From contig NZ_JABJXT010000011.1 in the NCBI RefSeq assembly GCF_013155295.1, positions 1 to 64,000 of the forward strand: a stretch of 64,000 nucleotides of DNA, in the 5' to 3' direction. The DNA is from Pseudogemmobacter hezensis. GTDB lineage: Bacteria > Pseudomonadota > Alphaproteobacteria > Rhodobacterales > Rhodobacteraceae. The position numbers and the translations under genes are program-made. The notes under the pieces are model-generated. The model was not told the origin of the DNA. It saw only the letters and a list, made by a program, of their open reading frames with translations, and made no database searches. Of this stretch, positions 8,386 to 18,204 are shown piece after piece. Numbering within the stretch: the stretch's first letter is position 1; the number at the start of each line of letters is the position of its first letter.

Positions 8386-8421
8386 CTTAGGTCATGCAGA
8401 TACGCAGCTGCATGACCTAAG
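8386..8421 (+). terminator. perfect 14-bp inverted repeat after the DGQHR gene
   Basis: CTTAGGTCATGCAG (8386-8399) and its exact complement (8408-8421) enclose an 8-nt loop. The following bases ATGTTTGATTGTT are only moderately T-rich. It probably terminates the cassette transcript. Its position about 150 bp before the junction with the GTA gene also allows a role at the end of the mobile element. Confidence 0.6.
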
Positions 8422-8566
8422 ATGTTTGATTGTTAGTAACTGGCGCCATATCATTGATTATTGGTTTGGATATTTTGACGTCTTTTATGGTCCAGATCGG
8501 GTCTGAAACACCGGTGGAGGTCGAAAATACCAGGAAAATAAGGCCCCCGAGCGTTCTGGCACTGTA

Positions 8567-10840
8567 ATCGACAATTACATGCCGCTGTCTGACTGGCGTG
8601 AGGGAGACGACCATGCCGATGCGACATGGGGGGCGGTCTGGAACCTTGAGTACCTCATGGCAAACATCGCCGGGGGCGAGGGATATGACTGGTATTATGA
8701 CAGCCCCGAGGGCGAGACCGCGCAAAACCGTCTGCCAATCACCGATGGTGCCTATGACGAGCCCTGGGTCTTCCGCGTCAAAGATCTGCACAGCTGGTGG
8801 GGCAATCACCATCACAGCCGCAGCAATGGCAACCGAGCGCTGGCTCCGACAGCCTGGCAGCCTGGCTCAAAGCCGATCATCTTCACCGAATATGGCTGTG
8901 CGGCGCTGGATAAGGGAACCAATCAGCCGAATAAATTCCTGGATCTCTATTCCTCGGAATCCGCCCTGCCGCGGGCCTCGAATGGCGGGCGTGATGATCT
9001 GATCCAGATGCAGTATCTGCGGGCAATGGCCACCTATTGGGAGGATACTGCCCATAATCCGCGTGCCTCCCTCTATGAGGGGCGGATGGTGGATTTCAGC
9101 CGCGCCCATGTCTGGGCCTGGGATGCGCGGCCTTTCCCCGAGTTTCCGGGCAGGCGCGATTTGTGGAGCGATGGCGCATCCTATCTGCGCGGCCATTGGC
9201 TGAACGGACGGGCCACCAATCAGCCGCTGGCAGCCGTTCTGCGCGAGATCTGCGCGGGCGCGGGGGTGACAGAGCCCGAGAGTGCGCAGGCCTATGGGCT
9301 GGTGCGCGGTTATCTGGTCGATCAGGTGCAAAGTGCGCGTGCCTCGTTGCAGCCGCTGTTGCAGACATTCGGGGTGGATGCCTTCGACAGCGAGGGGCAT
9401 CTGAACTTCGTGCTGCGTCAGCCCGGCATCGACCACCAGCTTGATCCGGCCGATTATGCCGTGGATGATCTTGCCGGGCATGGCGAGATCACACGCGCCC
9501 CCGCGCAGGAGACGGGCACGACGATACGGCTGGGCTATCTCGATGCCGACGGGAATTATGAGGCCCGCATGGCCGAAGCCCGTCACCCGGGCGAGGCTTT
9601 GCACAGCGTCTCGGGAACCGAGGTTCCGCTGGTTATGACCCAAAGCGAAGCAGGGGCCGCGACGCGGCGCTGGCTGGCCGAGACCCGGATCTCGCGCGAT
9701 GCGCTGCGTCTTAGCCTGGCACCGTCCCGCATTGATGTGGGTGCAGGCGACCGGATCGCCACCGCAGATGGCAGCACCTGGCGGGTTGACCGGGTCGAGC
9801 AGGCCAGCACGCGCCGGATCGAGGCCACCCGGATCGAAGGCGGCATCTACGAGCCGGGCGATCATGAGGAGATGCCTGTCGCTCTTTTGCCCTTTGTCGC
9901 GCCGGTTCCGGTCTGGCCGCTCTTTCTGGATCTGCCGCTTCTGAAAGGCACTGAGGTCGCATGGCAGCCGCATATCGCGGTCGCCGCAAAACCCTGGCCC
10001 GGCGCAGTGGCCCTGTGGTCTGAGCTGGCAGCGGGTGGCTTTGGCCTCAGCCGCCTTGTGACCGCGCCTTCGGTCATGGGGCGGACCGAGACGCCCTTGC
10101 TTTGGGCACCACCGGGGCGGTGGGATCACGGCGCGCCTTTGCGCCTGCGCCTCTCGTCCGGGGTGCTGAGTGCGGCAGATCCGGTTGCGGTGCTGAACGG
10201 GGCCAATGCGATGGCGATCGGCGATGGCTCTGCCGGGAATTGGGAGGTCTTGCAATTCGCCCATGCCGAACTGGTCGCCCCGCAGACATGGGAGGTCTCT
10301 GTCCGGCTGCGGGGGCAGGCGGGGACAGATGGCATCACGCCGCCCACCTGGCCTGCTGGCAGCACTGTGGTCTTGCTGAACGGGGCTCCTGGACAGGTCG
10401 ATATCGGCCCCGATGTCAGAGGCCTTGCGCGACGCTATCGCATCGGGGTTTCGGGCCGGGGCTATGATGATCCGAATGTGGTTGAGATCCGGACGGCCTT
10501 TGACGGCATCGGCCTGCGCCCCTATCCGGTGTGCCACCTGAAAGGTCGGGGCAGGCCGGGAACGGATGTCGCACTCAGCTGGATAAGGCGCACGCGAACA
10601 GGCGGCGATAACTGGCAGCAGCCAGAGGTGCCGCTTTCAGAGGAAAGTGAGGCCTATCTGCTGCGTGTTCTGGTGGCCGGGCAGATCGTCGCCGAACATA
10701 CGACCACCGTGCCGCGCTTTGACTATCCGGCCAGTTCCCAGGCCGCCGACGGCGCAAGCGCAGGGTTCCGGCTGGAGGTTGCCCAGCTTTCGGCAAGTTT
10801 CGGGGCGGGGCCGTTCCGGGGGCATGCATTTACAGTCTGA
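8567..10840 (+). pseudogene. GTA/phage tail TIM-barrel protein (host-specificity type), 5' part missing
   Basis: About 757 codons encode the C-terminal part of the large tail protein found near the 3' end of alphaproteobacterial GTA clusters, usually about 1,300 aa. Similarity starts abruptly at IDNYMPLSDWREG, in the middle of the GTA TIM-barrel domain. The barrel continues through KPIIFTEYGC and VWAWDARPFPEFP, then a phage-tail domain follows. Upstream the frame is open only to 8507 and the sequence is unrelated and AT-rich. The N-terminal half is therefore absent and the gene looks split by the accessory DNA to its left. The ATG at 8579 has no ribosome binding site and encodes an internal Met. 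The product is unlikely to function. Confidence 0.8.
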
Positions 10841-10883
10841 GGTGGCTGGCCTTTCCGCGCCTGACACAACCGCGGGCCGGGTG

Positions 10884-10917
10884 AACCCTGGCCGGGGCAG
10901 ATGCTCTGGCCAGGGTT
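10884..10917 (+). terminator. hairpin after the GTA gene
   Basis: AACCCTGGCC (10884-10893) pairs perfectly with GGCCAGGGTT (10908-10917) around a 14-nt loop. There is no long T-run. It probably marks the end of the GTA transcript ahead of cysE. Confidence 0.55.
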
Positions 10918-11030
10918 CCGGTCCCGCCTTCGCGCCCCGCCATTACGCATTGCCGAAGGTGTCACAATAAAGGATACTCTGCCCGTGCTTTCTGTGATCC
11001 CCCGGGGATCGCAAAAGAAGGGGATATGTG

Positions 11031-11837
11031 ATGGCGGAAACAAGACAGCTGGTGACCAGCCTTGACCCGGTCTGGACACGGATCTGCAGCGAGGCGGTCG
11101 AGGCCGTGCGCAATGAGCCGCTTCTGGGCGCGCTTGTGCATTCCGGCCTCTTGCATCACGCCACATTTGAGCGGGCGCTGGCCTTCCGTTTCTCGCTGAA
11201 ACTGGCCTCGGGCGAGATGAGCGAGCAGATCCTGCGCGAAATCGCCGATGAGGCTTATGGCGCTTCGCCAGAGCTGGGGGCTGCCGCCCGCGCCGATCTG
11301 ATGGCCGTTTATGAGCGTGACCCCGCCTGCCACCGCTATCTGCAGCCGGTGCTGTTTTTCAAAGGCTATCAGGCGGTGCAGGCCTATCGCATCGGCCATT
11401 GGCTTTGGCAAAAGGGCCGCGTCGATCTGGCCTATTTCGTGCAGATGCGGGTGTCTGAAACCTTTGGCGTCGATATTCACCCGGCCGCCCGGATCGGCAA
11501 AGGTATCATGATCGACCATGCCCATTCCATCGTGATCGGTGAGACGGCGGTGGTTGGCGACAATGTCTCTATGCTGCATTCGGTCACTCTGGGTGGCACC
11601 GGCAAAGAGGATGGCGACCGCCATCCCAAGATCGGCAATGGCGTTCTGATCGGCGCGGGCGCCAAGGTGCTTGGCAATATCAGCGTCGGAAACTGCTCGC
11701 GTATCGCGGCGGGCTCGGTTGTGCTGGAAGAGGTGCCGCCGAATACCACCGTCGCGGGCGTTCCGGCCCGGGTGGTCGGCAAGGCCGGATGTGCCCAGCC
11801 CGCCCTGTCGATGGACCAGCAATTCAGGGCGGAGTAA
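11031..11837 (+). CDS. cysE: serine O-acetyltransferase
   Basis: This cytoplasmic enzyme acetylates L-serine with acetyl-CoA to O-acetylserine, the substrate of cysteine synthase (cysK at 60564). The 268-aa protein has the N-terminal helical SAT domain (VWTRICSEAVEAV, residues about 10-110) and a left-handed beta-helix of hexapeptide repeats (IHPAARIGKGIMIDHAHSIV onward). The catalytic DHAH stretch and LGGTGKEDGDRHPKIG are intact. The ATG at 11031 follows GAAGGGG. A GTG one codon upstream is less likely. The C-terminus is free for complex formation with CysK. The lipid operon starts seven bases downstream. Confidence 0.95.
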   Translation: MAETRQLVTSLDPVWTRICSEAVEAVRNEPLLGALVHSGLLHHATFERALAFRFSLKLASGEMSEQILREIADEAYGASPELGAAARADLMAVYERDPACHRYLQPVLFFKGYQAVQAYRIGHWLWQKGRVDLAYFVQMRVSETFGVDIHPAARIGKGIMIDHAHSIVIGETAVVGDNVSMLHSVTLGGTGKEDGDRHPKIGNGVLIGAGAKVLGNISVGNCSRIAAGSVVLEEVPPNTTVAGVPARVVGKAGCAQPALSMDQQFRAE

Positions 11838-11844
11838 CTTCGCT

Positions 11845-12513
11845 TTGGCGATTTCCGGCTTCTTTACAAAGCCTGCCTTGCGACGGGTCCTGGCCGGGGG
11901 TGCGGGGGCTGCGATCACGCTTTTCGCCCGCCTCGTGACCGCGCCGCGTGCGATCTGGGCGGGGATAGAGCCTGTTCAGAAGCAACGCGTCTATTTTGCC
12001 AATCACACCTCGAACGCCGATTTCGTGCTGCTCTGGACGGTGCTGCCGCCTGCTTTGCGCCAGCATACCCGCCCGGTTGCCGCGCTGGATTACTGGCTGA
12101 AAACGCCGCTGCGGGCCTTTATCGGCCGCGATGTCTTTAACGCCGTGCTGATCGATCGCCGCCCCGAAGAGCGCGTCGCTGATCCGGTGGCGCTGATGGG
12201 CGAGGCGCTGGCGGACGGCGCATCGCTGATCCTTTTCCCCGAGGGCGTGCGCAATATGACCGAAGAGCCGCTGCTGCCGTTTCGCAGCGGACTTTACCAT
12301 CTGGCACGTCAAAATCCCGAAATCGACCTGGTCCCGGTCTGGATCTCTAACCTGAACCGGGTGATGCCCAAGGGGGAAATCGTGCCTCTGCCTCTGATCT
12401 GCACGCTGACATTCGGCGCGGCTTTGCATCTGGCCGAGGGCGAAGATAAGGCCGATTTTCTGGCCCGCAGCCATGCCGCCCTGCTGGCGCTGCGTGAGGG
12501 GGGCGGCCAATGA
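11845..12513 (+). CDS. 1-acylglycerol-3-phosphate acyltransferase-like protein (PlsC family)
   Basis: Members transfer an acyl chain to lysophosphatidate at the inner membrane. The 222-aa protein has the HX4D catalytic motif (NHTSNADF) and the FPEGVRN motif that binds the glycerol phosphate. A hydrophobic N-terminus (VLAGGAGAAITLFARLV) anchors it. The start is taken as TTG at 11845, since no ATG is near and the frame upstream runs into cysE. It overlaps the cdsA-like gene by four bases and is part of a three-gene phospholipid operon separate from any main plsC gene. Confidence 0.85.
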   Translation: MAISGFFTKPALRRVLAGGAGAAITLFARLVTAPRAIWAGIEPVQKQRVYFANHTSNADFVLLWTVLPPALRQHTRPVAALDYWLKTPLRAFIGRDVFNAVLIDRRPEERVADPVALMGEALADGASLILFPEGVRNMTEEPLLPFRSGLYHLARQNPEIDLVPVWISNLNRVMPKGEIVPLPLICTLTFGAALHLAEGEDKADFLARSHAALLALREGGGQ

Positions 12514-13451
12514 ACGTGGCCCCGCATCTGATCTGGCTTTTGCTGGGGGTGGCGGCGATCCTGGTGGTCGCCACGCTGATCGGTGCTTTCTTGCGCGCGC
12601 GGGTTGGGCCGAAGGGCGACAATCCGGTCATTGAAAACCTGAATGCCCGTATCGCCGCCTGGTGGGGGATGGTGATCCTGCTGTCGCTGGCCTTTCTGGC
12701 CGGGAAAGCGGGGGTGGTGATCCTGTTTGCGCTGCTGTCCTTCTCGGCCCTGCGTGAATTTCTGACCCTGACCACCAAGGCCCGCGCCGATCACTGGTCG
12801 CTGGCGGGGGCATTCTTCCTGGTCCTGCCGCTGCAATACTGGCTGGTTTCTGTTGACTGGTATGGGTTTTACTCGGTTCTGATCCCGGTCTATGCCTTCC
12901 TGCTGATGCCGGTCGTTTCTGCCCTGCGCGGCGAGCCGAAAGACTTCCTGACCCGCGTGGCCGAGACGCAATGGGCGCTGATGATCTGCGTCTTTTGCGT
13001 CAGCCATGTGCCCGCGCTGCTGAACCTGAAGATCGTAGGATATGAGGGGCGCTCGGTCATTCTGATCGCCTGGCTGATCTTCACGGTGCAGTTGTCGGAT
13101 GTGATGCAATATGTCTGGGGCAAGCTGTTCGGCCGCCACCCGGTTGCGCCGAAACTCTCGCCCTCAAAGACATGGGAGGGGCTGATCGGTGGGGTCCTGA
13201 CCGCCAGCCTTGCAGGCGCGGCGCTGTGGTGGATGACGCCTTTCACCCTGCCAGAGGCGGCCGGGCTGGCGCTGATCGTCACCGTGATGGGCTTTTTCGG
13301 CGGCCTGGTGATGTCGGCGATCAAGCGTGACAAGGGCGTCAAGGATTGGGGGCATCTGATCCCCGGCCATGGCGGCTTTCTGGATCGTCTGGACTCGGTG
13401 GTCTTTGCGGCCCCGGTATTTTTCCACATCATACGTTGGTATTGGACCTGA
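12510..13451 (+). CDS. phosphatidate cytidylyltransferase (CdsA family)
   Basis: The enzyme makes CDP-diacylglycerol from CTP and phosphatidate in the inner membrane. The 313-aa protein has about eight membrane segments and a complete CdsA signature at the C-terminus: SPSKTWEGLIGG, KRDKGVKDWG and IPGHGGFLDRLDS. It lies between a PlsC-like gene and a CDP-alcohol phosphatidyltransferase, the same grouping as E. coli ynbA-ynbB. It may therefore be an accessory paralogue, and I give no symbol. Spacing to the next gene is three bases. Confidence 0.9.
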   Translation: MNVAPHLIWLLLGVAAILVVATLIGAFLRARVGPKGDNPVIENLNARIAAWWGMVILLSLAFLAGKAGVVILFALLSFSALREFLTLTTKARADHWSLAGAFFLVLPLQYWLVSVDWYGFYSVLIPVYAFLLMPVVSALRGEPKDFLTRVAETQWALMICVFCVSHVPALLNLKIVGYEGRSVILIAWLIFTVQLSDVMQYVWGKLFGRHPVAPKLSPSKTWEGLIGGVLTASLAGAALWWMTPFTLPEAAGLALIVTVMGFFGGLVMSAIKRDKGVKDWGHLIPGHGGFLDRLDSVVFAAPVFFHIIRWYWT

Positions 13452-13454
13452 GTA

Positions 13455-14144
13455 ATGCGTGAAATCTTTACGGATGATGAGCCGCAACCAGAAGCACAGG
13501 CGCAGCCCGAGCAGAACCGTCGCCCGATAGAGGCACGGCGCAATCCGCTGATGCGGCGTCTGGCGCATGCGCTGGCGGCGCGTGAGATCACCCCCAATCA
13601 GATTTCCCAGGCGTCCGTATTCTTCGCGGCATTGGGGCTTTTGTTCTTCTGGGCGGCGCTGGTGTCCGGGCCGATCATGCAAAGCGTGCTGCTGGTGCTG
13701 GTGGCGGTGATGATCCAGCTGCGGCTTTTGTGCAATCTGCTGGACGGAATGGTGGCTGTCGAGGGCGGGGCGGCCACGCCTTCGGGCGCGTTCTGGAATG
13801 AGGCCCCGGACCGGGTGGCGGATCTGCTGTTGTTCTGGGGCGCGGGCATCTTTGCCGGATCGGCGGCCCTTGGCCTTGGGGTCGGGGCGCTGGCGCTGAT
13901 CACCGCCTGGCTGCGCGAGCTGGGCCGTGCCGAGGGCTTTGCGCCGGATTTTCGCGGTCCGATGGCCAAGCCGCATCGGATGGCCGCGCTGACCGTGGTG
14001 GCGCTGGCTGCGGCGCTTTTACCGGTTTCATTCAGCGCGGGCAGCATCGTTTACTGGTCGCTGGTTGCGATCGCCCTTGGTATCCTCGGCACAATCTACC
14101 GCCGCGCAGAGCGCCTTTTGCGCCAGCTGGAGGTGCGTGGATAA
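13455..14144 (+). CDS. CDP-alcohol phosphatidyltransferase family protein
   Basis: Such enzymes replace CMP in CDP-diacylglycerol with an alcohol at the inner membrane. The 229-aa protein has a hydrophilic N-terminus of about 45 residues and six membrane segments. The signature is a variant: D97-G98, then V102 where the usual motif has Arg, G111, N115 where it has Asp, and D119. I recall the same DGMVAVEGG...NEAPDR form in a subfamily of the group, so it is probably active, but the alcohol is unknown. It ends the plsC-cdsA operon and is followed by a bidirectional terminator. Confidence 0.82.
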   Translation: MREIFTDDEPQPEAQAQPEQNRRPIEARRNPLMRRLAHALAAREITPNQISQASVFFAALGLLFFWAALVSGPIMQSVLLVLVAVMIQLRLLCNLLDGMVAVEGGAATPSGAFWNEAPDRVADLLLFWGAGIFAGSAALGLGVGALALITAWLRELGRAEGFAPDFRGPMAKPHRMAALTVVALAAALLPVSFSAGSIVYWSLVAIALGILGTIYRRAERLLRQLEVRG

Positions 14145-14201
14145 GCGGCTGCCTGAAGGGACTTGGCCAGTCGGGATTGCACTGTCAGATTATTAAAATG
14201 A

Positions 14202-14227
14202 AAAGGCGGGGATTGCTCCCCGCCTTT
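14202..14227. terminator. bidirectional terminator between the lipid operon and pdhC
   Basis: AAAGGCGGGG (14202-14211) pairs perfectly with CCCCGCCTTT (14218-14227) over a 6-nt loop. A-rich and T-rich flanks allow termination on both strands, as fits the convergent genes here. Confidence 0.85.
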
Positions 14228-14254
14228 GTTGTTTTTCCCGATGAGGCCAGGGCC

Positions 14255-15586
14255 TCAGGCCAGCATGGTCACCGGGTTTTCCAGCGCCTCGACCACGGCT
14301 TTCAGGAATTGCGCGCCGAGCGCCCCGTCAATCACCCGGTGGTCGACTGAAAGCGTCATCGACATCACCGTCGCCACGCCGATCGTGCCATCTTCCTGCA
14401 CGACTGGCTTTTTCAGGCCCGCACCGACCGCAAGGATCGAGCCATGCGGCGGGTTGATCACCGCATCGAAATTCTCGATCCCGAACATGCCGAGATTTGA
14501 GATCGCAAAGCTGCCGCCCTGATACTCATGGGGCGCGAGCTTTTTCGACTTTGCCCGATGCGCCAGATCCTTCATCTCGGCCGAGAGCGCCGAGAGCGAT
14601 TTCTGATGCGCGTCGCGCAGCACCGGGGTGAAAAGCCCGCCCTCGACCGCGACGGCAACCGCCACATCCGAGGGTTTCAGCTTCAGGATCCGGTCGGACG
14701 CCCAGACGGCATTGGCGTCTGGCACCTCTTGCAGGGCCAGTGCGCAGGCCTTGATGATGAAGTCATTGACCGAAAGCTTCACGCCGCGCCCGGTCAGGGC
14801 GTGGTTCAGCTCGGCCCGGAACGCCATCAGCGCGTCGAGTTTGACGTCACGGCGCAGATAGAAATGCGGGATGGTCTGTTTGGCCTCGGTCAGGCGGGCG
14901 GCGATGGTGCGACGCATGCCGTCGAGGGCGACCTCTTCGAAGTCGCGGTCCTGATACATTTTCAGAACCGTCTCGGTCGAGAGACCTGCCGCCGGCGCTT
15001 TTGCCGGGGCAGGGGCCGCCGCCACAGCGGGCATCGAGCCCGCCGCGCCGGCTGCTGCCGCGCCCGCTTTGGCGGCGGTCGCACCAGGCTGGGCCTGTTC
15101 GACATCCGCTTTGACGATGCGCCCATGCGGGCCTGTTCCCGTGACGGTCGTCAGGTCAACGCCACGGTCTTTGGCGATACGACGCGCCAGCGGCGAGGCA
15201 AATACCCGCGCGCCCGTCTGTTGCGGTGCCGGGGCGGCTGCGGGTGCGGCCACCGTTGCGCTGACGGCAGCTGCCGCCGCAACAGGAGCCGCCGCAACAG
15301 GGGCCGAAGCCGCAGGGGCTGCAACGGCAGCCGATGCATCCTCGCCCTCTTCCAGCAGCACGGCGATCGGGTCATTGACCTTCACACCTGCAGTGCCCTC
15401 AGCGATCAGGATCTTGCCGATCACGCCTTCGTCAACCGCCTCGAACTCCATCGTGGCCTTGTCGGTCTCAATCTCGGCGATCACCTGGCCGGATTTGACC
15501 ACGTCACCCTCTTTCACCAGCCATTTCGCCAGCGTGCCCTCTTCCATGGTCGGAGAAAGCGCGGGCATCAGGATCTGAATAGCCAT
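14255..15586 (-). CDS. pdhC: pyruvate dehydrogenase complex E2, dihydrolipoamide acetyltransferase
   Basis: E2 is the core of the cytoplasmic complex and moves the acetyl group from lipoate to CoA. The 443-aa protein has one lipoyl domain (residues 1-80, lipoylated Lys43 in [10 protein letters not shown]), an Ala/Pro linker, the E1/E3-binding domain ([17 protein letters not shown] at about 135-170) and the acyltransferase domain ending with the catalytic [14 protein letters not shown]. It is last in pdhA-pdhB-pdhC, 13 bp after pdhB. Its first 80 residues are almost identical to those of pdhB. Confidence 0.96.
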   Translation of the reverse strand: MAIQILMPALSPTMEEGTLAKWLVKEGDVVKSGQVIAEIETDKATMEFEAVDEGVIGKILIAEGTAGVKVNDPIAVLLEEGEDASAAVAAPAASAPVAAAPVAAAAAVSATVAAPAAAPAPQQTGARVFASPLARRIAKDRGVDLTTVTGTGPHGRIVKADVEQAQPGATAAKAGAAAAGAAGSMPAVAAAPAPAKAPAAGLSTETVLKMYQDRDFEEVALDGMRRTIAARLTEAKQTIPHFYLRRDVKLDALMAFRAELNHALTGRGVKLSVNDFIIKACALALQEVPDANAVWASDRILKLKPSDVAVAVAVEGGLFTPVLRDAHQKSLSALSAEMKDLAHRAKSKKLAPHEYQGGSFAISNLGMFGIENFDAVINPPHGSILAVGAGLKKPVVQEDGTIGVATVMSMTLSVDHRVIDGALGAQFLKAVVEALENPVTMLA

Positions 15587-15599
15587 TCTTTCATCCTCC

Positions 15600-16985
15600 T
15601 CAGCGGTAGCAGACCGATTTCACGGCGGTGACGATTTCCGCAGGCGTGATCAGCGCCAGCTTTTCAAGGTTGGCGGCATAGGGCATCGGCACATCCTTGC
15701 CGGTGCAGGTCACGACCGGCGCATCCAGATAGTCAAACGCGCGCTGCATGATCGTCGAGGCCAGATGGTCACCGATGGATCCCACCGGGAAACCCTCTTC
15801 GACCGTCACGCAGCGGTTGGTTTTCTGCACCGATGCCAGCACGGTGTCATAGTCGATCGGGCGCAGGGTGCGCAGGTTGATCACCTCGGCCTCGATGCCC
15901 TCTTTCGCCAGCTCTTCTGCGGCGGCCAGCGCATGGCCAACCCCGATCCCGAAGGAGACCAGCGTCACATCCGACCCCGCCCGCATGATCGAGGCCTTGC
16001 CGAAGGGGATGGTAAAGTCATCGCCCACCGGCACCTCGAACGAACGGCCATACATGATCTCATTCTCGAGGAAGATCACCGGGTTGTTGTCGCGGATGGC
16101 GGATTTCAGCAACCCTTTGGCGTCAGCCGCTGAATAGGGCATTGCCACCTTCAGCCCCGGGATCGCCGAGTACCAGGCCGCATAGTCCTGGCTGTGCTGC
16201 GCACCAACCCGCGCCGCCGCCCCGTTCGGGCCACGGAACACGATGGGCGAGCCCATCTGGCCGCCCGACATATACAGCGTCTTGGCGGCCGAGTTGATGA
16301 TGTGGTCAATCGCCTGCATCGCGAAGTTGAAGGTCATGAACTCGACAATCGGGCGCAGACCACCCCAAGAGGCGCCGACGGCGATCCCGGTAAAACCATG
16401 CTCGGTGATAGGCGTATCGACAACCCGCCGTGGGCCGAACTCATCCAGAAGCCCCTGGCTGATCTTATAGGCGCCCTGATATTCACCAACCTCTTCCCCC
16501 ATCAGGAAGACGGTGTCATCGCCGCGCATCTCTTCGGCCATGGCCTCGCGCAATGCCTCGCGCACGGTCATGGTCTTGGTCGCCACACCTTCGGGCAGGT
16601 CCGAATGCGGCCAGCCTTTCGCGGGCTCGCTGACCACAGGGCGCGCGGCAGCTGCCGCCGGGACGGCCTCAATGGCCGGAGCGGCGGCGGGTTCCGCAGC
16701 TGCAACCGGGGCAGGGGCCGCAACAACGGCATCCGCGCTTTCACCCTCTTCGACCAGCACCGCGATCGGCGTATTCACCTTCACGCCCGCCGTGCCCTCG
16801 GCGATCAGCAGTCGACCCACGGTCCCCTCATCCACCGCTTCGAATTCCATCGTCGCCTTATCGGTCTCGATCTCGGCAATGACCTGGCCCGATTTGACCA
16901 CGTCACCCTCTTTCACCAGCCATTTCGCCAGCGTGCCCTCTTCCATCGTCGGAGACAGGGCCGGCATCAATACTTCAACTGCCAT
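15600..16985 (-). CDS. pdhB: pyruvate dehydrogenase E1 beta subunit with N-terminal lipoyl domain
   Basis: The subunit completes the thiamine-diphosphate site of E1 with PdhA. At 461 aa it is longer than a plain E1 beta (about 330 aa), because a lipoyl domain (residues 1-80, Lys43) and an Ala/Pro linker (about 80-130) precede the catalytic part, which begins near [17 protein letters not shown]. This fusion is characteristic of alphaproteobacteria. [16 protein letters not shown] and the C-terminal transketolase domain ([12 protein letters not shown]) are intact. Confidence 0.95.
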   Translation of the reverse strand: MAVEVLMPALSPTMEEGTLAKWLVKEGDVVKSGQVIAEIETDKATMEFEAVDEGTVGRLLIAEGTAGVKVNTPIAVLVEEGESADAVVAAPAPVAAAEPAAAPAIEAVPAAAAARPVVSEPAKGWPHSDLPEGVATKTMTVREALREAMAEEMRGDDTVFLMGEEVGEYQGAYKISQGLLDEFGPRRVVDTPITEHGFTGIAVGASWGGLRPIVEFMTFNFAMQAIDHIINSAAKTLYMSGGQMGSPIVFRGPNGAAARVGAQHSQDYAAWYSAIPGLKVAMPYSAADAKGLLKSAIRDNNPVIFLENEIMYGRSFEVPVGDDFTIPFGKASIMRAGSDVTLVSFGIGVGHALAAAEELAKEGIEAEVINLRTLRPIDYDTVLASVQKTNRCVTVEEGFPVGSIGDHLASTIMQRAFDYLDAPVVTCTGKDVPMPYAANLEKLALITPAEIVTAVKSVCYR

Positions 16986-16999
16986 GATCTCTCTCCCCC

Positions 17000-17986
17000 T
17001 CAGACGGTAATATCGGTCCAGAGATCGCTCAGCGGCGGCTCCGGGCTTTCTTTCGAGAACTCAGCCGCCTCATTCACCAGCGCTTTGATCTCTTTGTCGA
17101 TGTTCTTCAGATCGTCTTCCGAGGCCAGGCCGCCCTGCAACAGCAGATCGCGGACATGCTCGATGCAATCCTTCTCGGTCTTGATCTTCTCGACCTCTTC
17201 GCGCGTCCGGTATTTCGCCGGATCCGACATCGAGTGACCACGGTAACGATAGGTCATCATCTCAAGAATGTACGGCCCTTTGCCCGCGCGGCAATGCGCC
17301 ACAGCCTTCTCGCCCGCCGCCTTGACCGCCAGCACATCCATGCCGTCGACCTGCTCGCCCGGGATGCCATAGGCTACGCCGCGCTCATAAAGCGTGGTCG
17401 ATTTGGTCGAGCGCTTCATGCTCGTCCCCATGGCGTATTGGTTGTTTTCAATGACGAAAATAACCGGCAGCTCCCAAAGCTCGGCCATGTTGTAGGTCTC
17501 ATAGACCTGGCCCTGGTTGGCCGCACCATCGCCGAAATAGGTGAAGGTCACATTGTCATTGCCAAGGTATTTGTCGGCGAAGGCAAGTCCCGCGCCCAGC
17601 GGCACCTGCGCACCAACGATCCCATGCCCGCCGTAGAAATGCTTCTCGCGCGAGAACATATGCATCGAGCCGCCCTTGCCCTTCGAGTAGCCCCCGATGC
17701 GGCCGGTCAGCTCTGCCATGACGCCCTTCGGGTCCATGTCGCAGGCCAGCATATGCCCGTGGTCCCGGTAAGAGGTCAGACGCTTGTCACCCTCTTTCGC
17801 CGCGGCCTCCAGGCCAACGACAACAGCCTCCTGGCCGATGTAAAGGTGACAAAAGCCCCCGATCAGCCCCATGCCGTACAGCTGACCGGCTTTTTCCTCA
17901 AAGCGGCGGATCAGCAGCATTTCGCGGTAGTATTTCAGCAGCTCGTCTTTCGAGACGTTGGGCCTTGTATCAGGCTTACGTGCCAT
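17000..17986 (-). CDS. pdhA: pyruvate dehydrogenase E1 alpha subunit
   Basis: PdhA decarboxylates pyruvate with thiamine diphosphate and starts the pyruvate dehydrogenase reaction. The 328-aa protein shows the diphosphate-binding motif [12 protein letters not shown]...[10 protein letters not shown] (about 160-200) and the loop [11 protein letters not shown] near residue 255, carrying conserved His and Ser. Length is normal. It is the first gene of the operon, 14 bp before pdhB. The promoter must lie between it and the tmRNA gene, which is divergent. Confidence 0.96.
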   Translation of the reverse strand: MARKPDTRPNVSKDELLKYYREMLLIRRFEEKAGQLYGMGLIGGFCHLYIGQEAVVVGLEAAAKEGDKRLTSYRDHGHMLACDMDPKGVMAELTGRIGGYSKGKGGSMHMFSREKHFYGGHGIVGAQVPLGAGLAFADKYLGNDNVTFTYFGDGAANQGQVYETYNMAELWELPVIFVIENNQYAMGTSMKRSTKSTTLYERGVAYGIPGEQVDGMDVLAVKAAGEKAVAHCRAGKGPYILEMMTYRYRGHSMSDPAKYRTREEVEKIKTEKDCIEHVRDLLLQGGLASEDDLKNIDKEIKALVNEAAEFSKESPEPPLSDLWTDITV

Positions 17987-18204
17987 CAGGCTCCTCCCGG
18001 GAGAATGGTTTAGCGTTAAACCATCTATACAGCATCGGGGATTATTGGGTCAAAGCCAAAATGCAGCACAGGCGGTCTCTGGTTTCGGGCCTGCCCACAG
18101 GACCCCTGGAGGGGCCATAAAACGGCGCAAGGAAGGGGGGCGGGCATCGACCCTGATGGCTTCTGCAGGGGCTGCATCTTGCACCAGGCGGCAGGAGTTG
18201 CTAC

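Noticed and set aside
8386-8421. dif-like or integrase recombination site
   Set aside because: The perfect inverted repeat lacks the XerC/XerD half-site pattern, and a terminator is a simpler reading.
8417-8815. 132-aa minus-strand frame across the junction with the GTA gene
   Set aside because: It runs antisense through the GTA coding region and mixes two unrelated sequences.
8867-10537. 556-aa frame on the minus strand inside the GTA gene
   Set aside because: It is a shadow of the GC-rich plus-strand gene, with His/Pro/Gly-rich composition and no motif.
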